The notes below the pieces were generated by a model. It had not been told where the DNA came from, ran no database searches, and was given only the letters and a program-made list of their open reading frames with translations. Shown here piece by piece: positions 32,124-33,126 of a stretch of DNA of 33,126 bases. Position numbers and translations under genes: made by a program. Origin of the DNA: Flavobacteriales bacterium (lineage in GTDB: Bacteria; Bacteroidota; Bacteroidia; Flavobacteriales_D; Crocinitomicaceae); NCBI GenBank assembly GCA_947458985.1, contig CANHBA010000002.1, positions 1 through 33,126 of the forward strand, in the 5' to 3' direction. The first letter of the stretch is position 1, and every line of letters starts with the position of its first letter.

Positions 32124-32837
32124 TTATTTTTCGATGTCTAGTAATTCTACTTCAAAGATAAGTACAGAATAAGGCGGGATAAGTTCTGTTGGTGAACCCG
32201 GGCCGTAAGCCAATTCTTGAGGAATGTAAAAACGGTATTTTGCGCCAACATTCATGAGTTGCACACCTTCTGTCCAACCTGGGATAACCGCATTGAGCGG
32301 AAAAGAGATGGGTTCTTTGCGCTCTACGGAACTATCAAATATTTGACCGTCGATGTTGGTACCGGTATAGTGAACCTTAACGGTAGAGCTCGCTGTAGGT
32401 TTTTGACCTCTCCCTTTTTTAAGTACTTCGTATTGCAAGCCACTAGCTGTTACTTGCATGTCTTTTTTCTTGGCATTTTCCAAAAGGAAAGCCTCTCCTT
32501 TTTCGCGATTGAGTCTGCCCGCTTCTTTTTCTGCAGCTAGGGCCTCTTGATTCACGGCTTGTTCGGCGCTTTCAATGGCTTGCATTTTCTCTTGAAAATA
32601 AGACATGACGCACTGGTTGCTAGGGTCTTGAAGTAAGCTTTCGCGATTCATCATGGCATCGCTGAGCCCTTGTAGCAAGAGCGCGACATTGGCTTCTGGA
32701 AAATCTTTAAGAACGCTTTGGGCTATATTTTGACCTGCCAAATAACTCACGGAGTCTATTCTCGATTTGACCTGTGGGGCTTGCGCTTGCGCTTGAACAG
32801 CAAACAAGATGCTGAGAGGGAAAAGTATTTTTTTCAT
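32124..32837 (-). CDS. Periplasmic FKBP-type peptidyl-prolyl isomerase (FkpA/Mip-like)
   Basis: A 237-residue protein with signal peptide [19 protein letters not shown]. Residues 25-120 are helical with a long Glu/Ala/Lys-rich helix ([23 protein letters not shown]), matching the dimerisation arm of FkpA and Mip. The FKBP domain (about 130-235) is complete: [30 protein letters not shown] and IPQELAYG. It probably acts as a chaperone-isomerase on secreted proteins. It lies four bases after nadK and four bases before the cyclophilin-FKBP chimera, so the three appear co-transcribed. Confidence 0.93.
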   Translation of the reverse strand: MKKILFPLSILFAVQAQAQAPQVKSRIDSVSYLAGQNIAQSVLKDFPEANVALLLQGLSDAMMNRESLLQDPSNQCVMSYFQEKMQAIESAEQAVNQEALAAEKEAGRLNREKGEAFLLENAKKKDMQVTASGLQYEVLKKGRGQKPTASSTVKVHYTGTNIDGQIFDSSVERKEPISFPLNAVIPGWTEGVQLMNVGAKYRFYIPQELAYGPGSPTELIPPYSVLIFEVELLDIEK

Positions 32838-32841
32838 AATT

Positions 32842-33126
32842 TTAAATTTCGTTTCGGGTGTCTGAGCCCCAAAACATTTTGTTTCGGATGGTATCTAAAA
32901 AGTTGTTGTCTTCGAATTTGACTACGTTGATCATGAATTCGGCTTTGGTGATAGTTACCTTTTCACCTTGTTTGATGTGTTGCGAATGACCATCTAAAGA
33001 TAGTAAATAAGTCCGGTCTCGGCCTTCAACTTGCAAAGAAATTGGCATGTGGTCAGGAACAACAACAGGACGAACATTGAGGTTGTGCGGCGCAATTGGC
33101 GTAAGGATATGCACCTGACAACCTGG
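32842..33126 (-). CDS. nadK: NAD kinase, C-terminal part (5' end beyond window)
   Basis: Phosphorylates NAD to NADP. Only the last 94 residues are in the window; the reading frame is open to the edge, and the GTG at 33114 used by the track is internal. PGCQVHILTPIAPHNLNVRPVVVPD is the conserved end of the catalytic domain, followed by LLSLDGHSQHIKQGEKVTITKAEF and the C-terminal FLDTIRNKMFWGSDTR typical of Bacteroidota NadK. The gene is followed directly by two periplasmic isomerase genes with no functional link that I can see. Confidence 0.93.
   Translation of the reverse strand, partial: PGCQVHILTPIAPHNLNVRPVVVPDHMPISLQVEGRDRTYLLSLDGHSQHIKQGEKVTITKAEFMINVVKFEDNNFLDTIRNKMFWGSDTRNEI

Overview
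The window looks like chromosomal core sequence from a member of the Bacteroidota, most likely the Flavobacteriales or a close relative. This rests on lipid A genes (lpxK, lpxH), families typical of the phylum (DUF4159, DUF4924, VTC plus DUF4956, putative porin, tandem TlpA-type thioredoxins, OmpH), a recurring TAnnTTTG promoter box just upstream of start codons, and general lack of Shine-Dalgarno sequences. I see no insertion sequence, prophage, CRISPR array, toxin-antitoxin pair or defence island. Coding density is very high and no gene-free stretch exceeds about 160 bases.

Layout. 1-5926 (minus): purT, M61 peptidase, sialidase-like propeller, ung and hemE (3' end cut off by the window). 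5977-15842 (plus): one tightly packed run of eleven genes, namely VTC polyphosphate polymerase, DUF4956 membrane protein, lpxK, purine nucleoside phosphorylase, gatB, two TlpA-type thioredoxins, lpxH, tsaE, alanine-dehydrogenase-like and an orphan HsdR-N nuclease-fold protein. 15853-17238 (minus): small conserved protein, OmpH/Skp-like lipoprotein, DUF4924. 17398-22148 (plus): RRM protein with acidic tail, CCA-adding enzyme, pRiA4b-ORF3-like protein, methyltransferase, FKBP lipoprotein, sucD. 22184-25220 (minus): beta-barrel protein, rpsT, two tandem tRNA-Glu genes, conserved hypothetical. 25348-26886 (plus): lipid kinase, DinB-like protein, a 53-residue membrane protein absent from the ORF track. 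26893-28692 (minus): DUF1295 and MscS. 28719-31031 (plus): alkB, ribD, DUF4159. 31028-33126 (minus): nadK (5' end cut off), FKBP isomerase, cyclophilin-FKBP chimera.

The genes work mainly in housekeeping: heme, purine, riboflavin, NADP and lipid A synthesis, tRNA maturation and charging, base repair, and envelope protein folding (four immunophilin domains in three proteins, two thioredoxin-fold proteins, an OmpH-like chaperone). I do not see a convincing wholly new system. The points most worth a second look are an alanine-dehydrogenase-like enzyme lacking the expected active-site histidine, the cyclophilin-FKBP chimera with a histidine-rich tail, the VTC/DUF4956 pair at the head of a lipid A operon, near-leaderless promoter geometry, four identical 11-base gene overlaps, and convergent stop codons embedded in palindromes.
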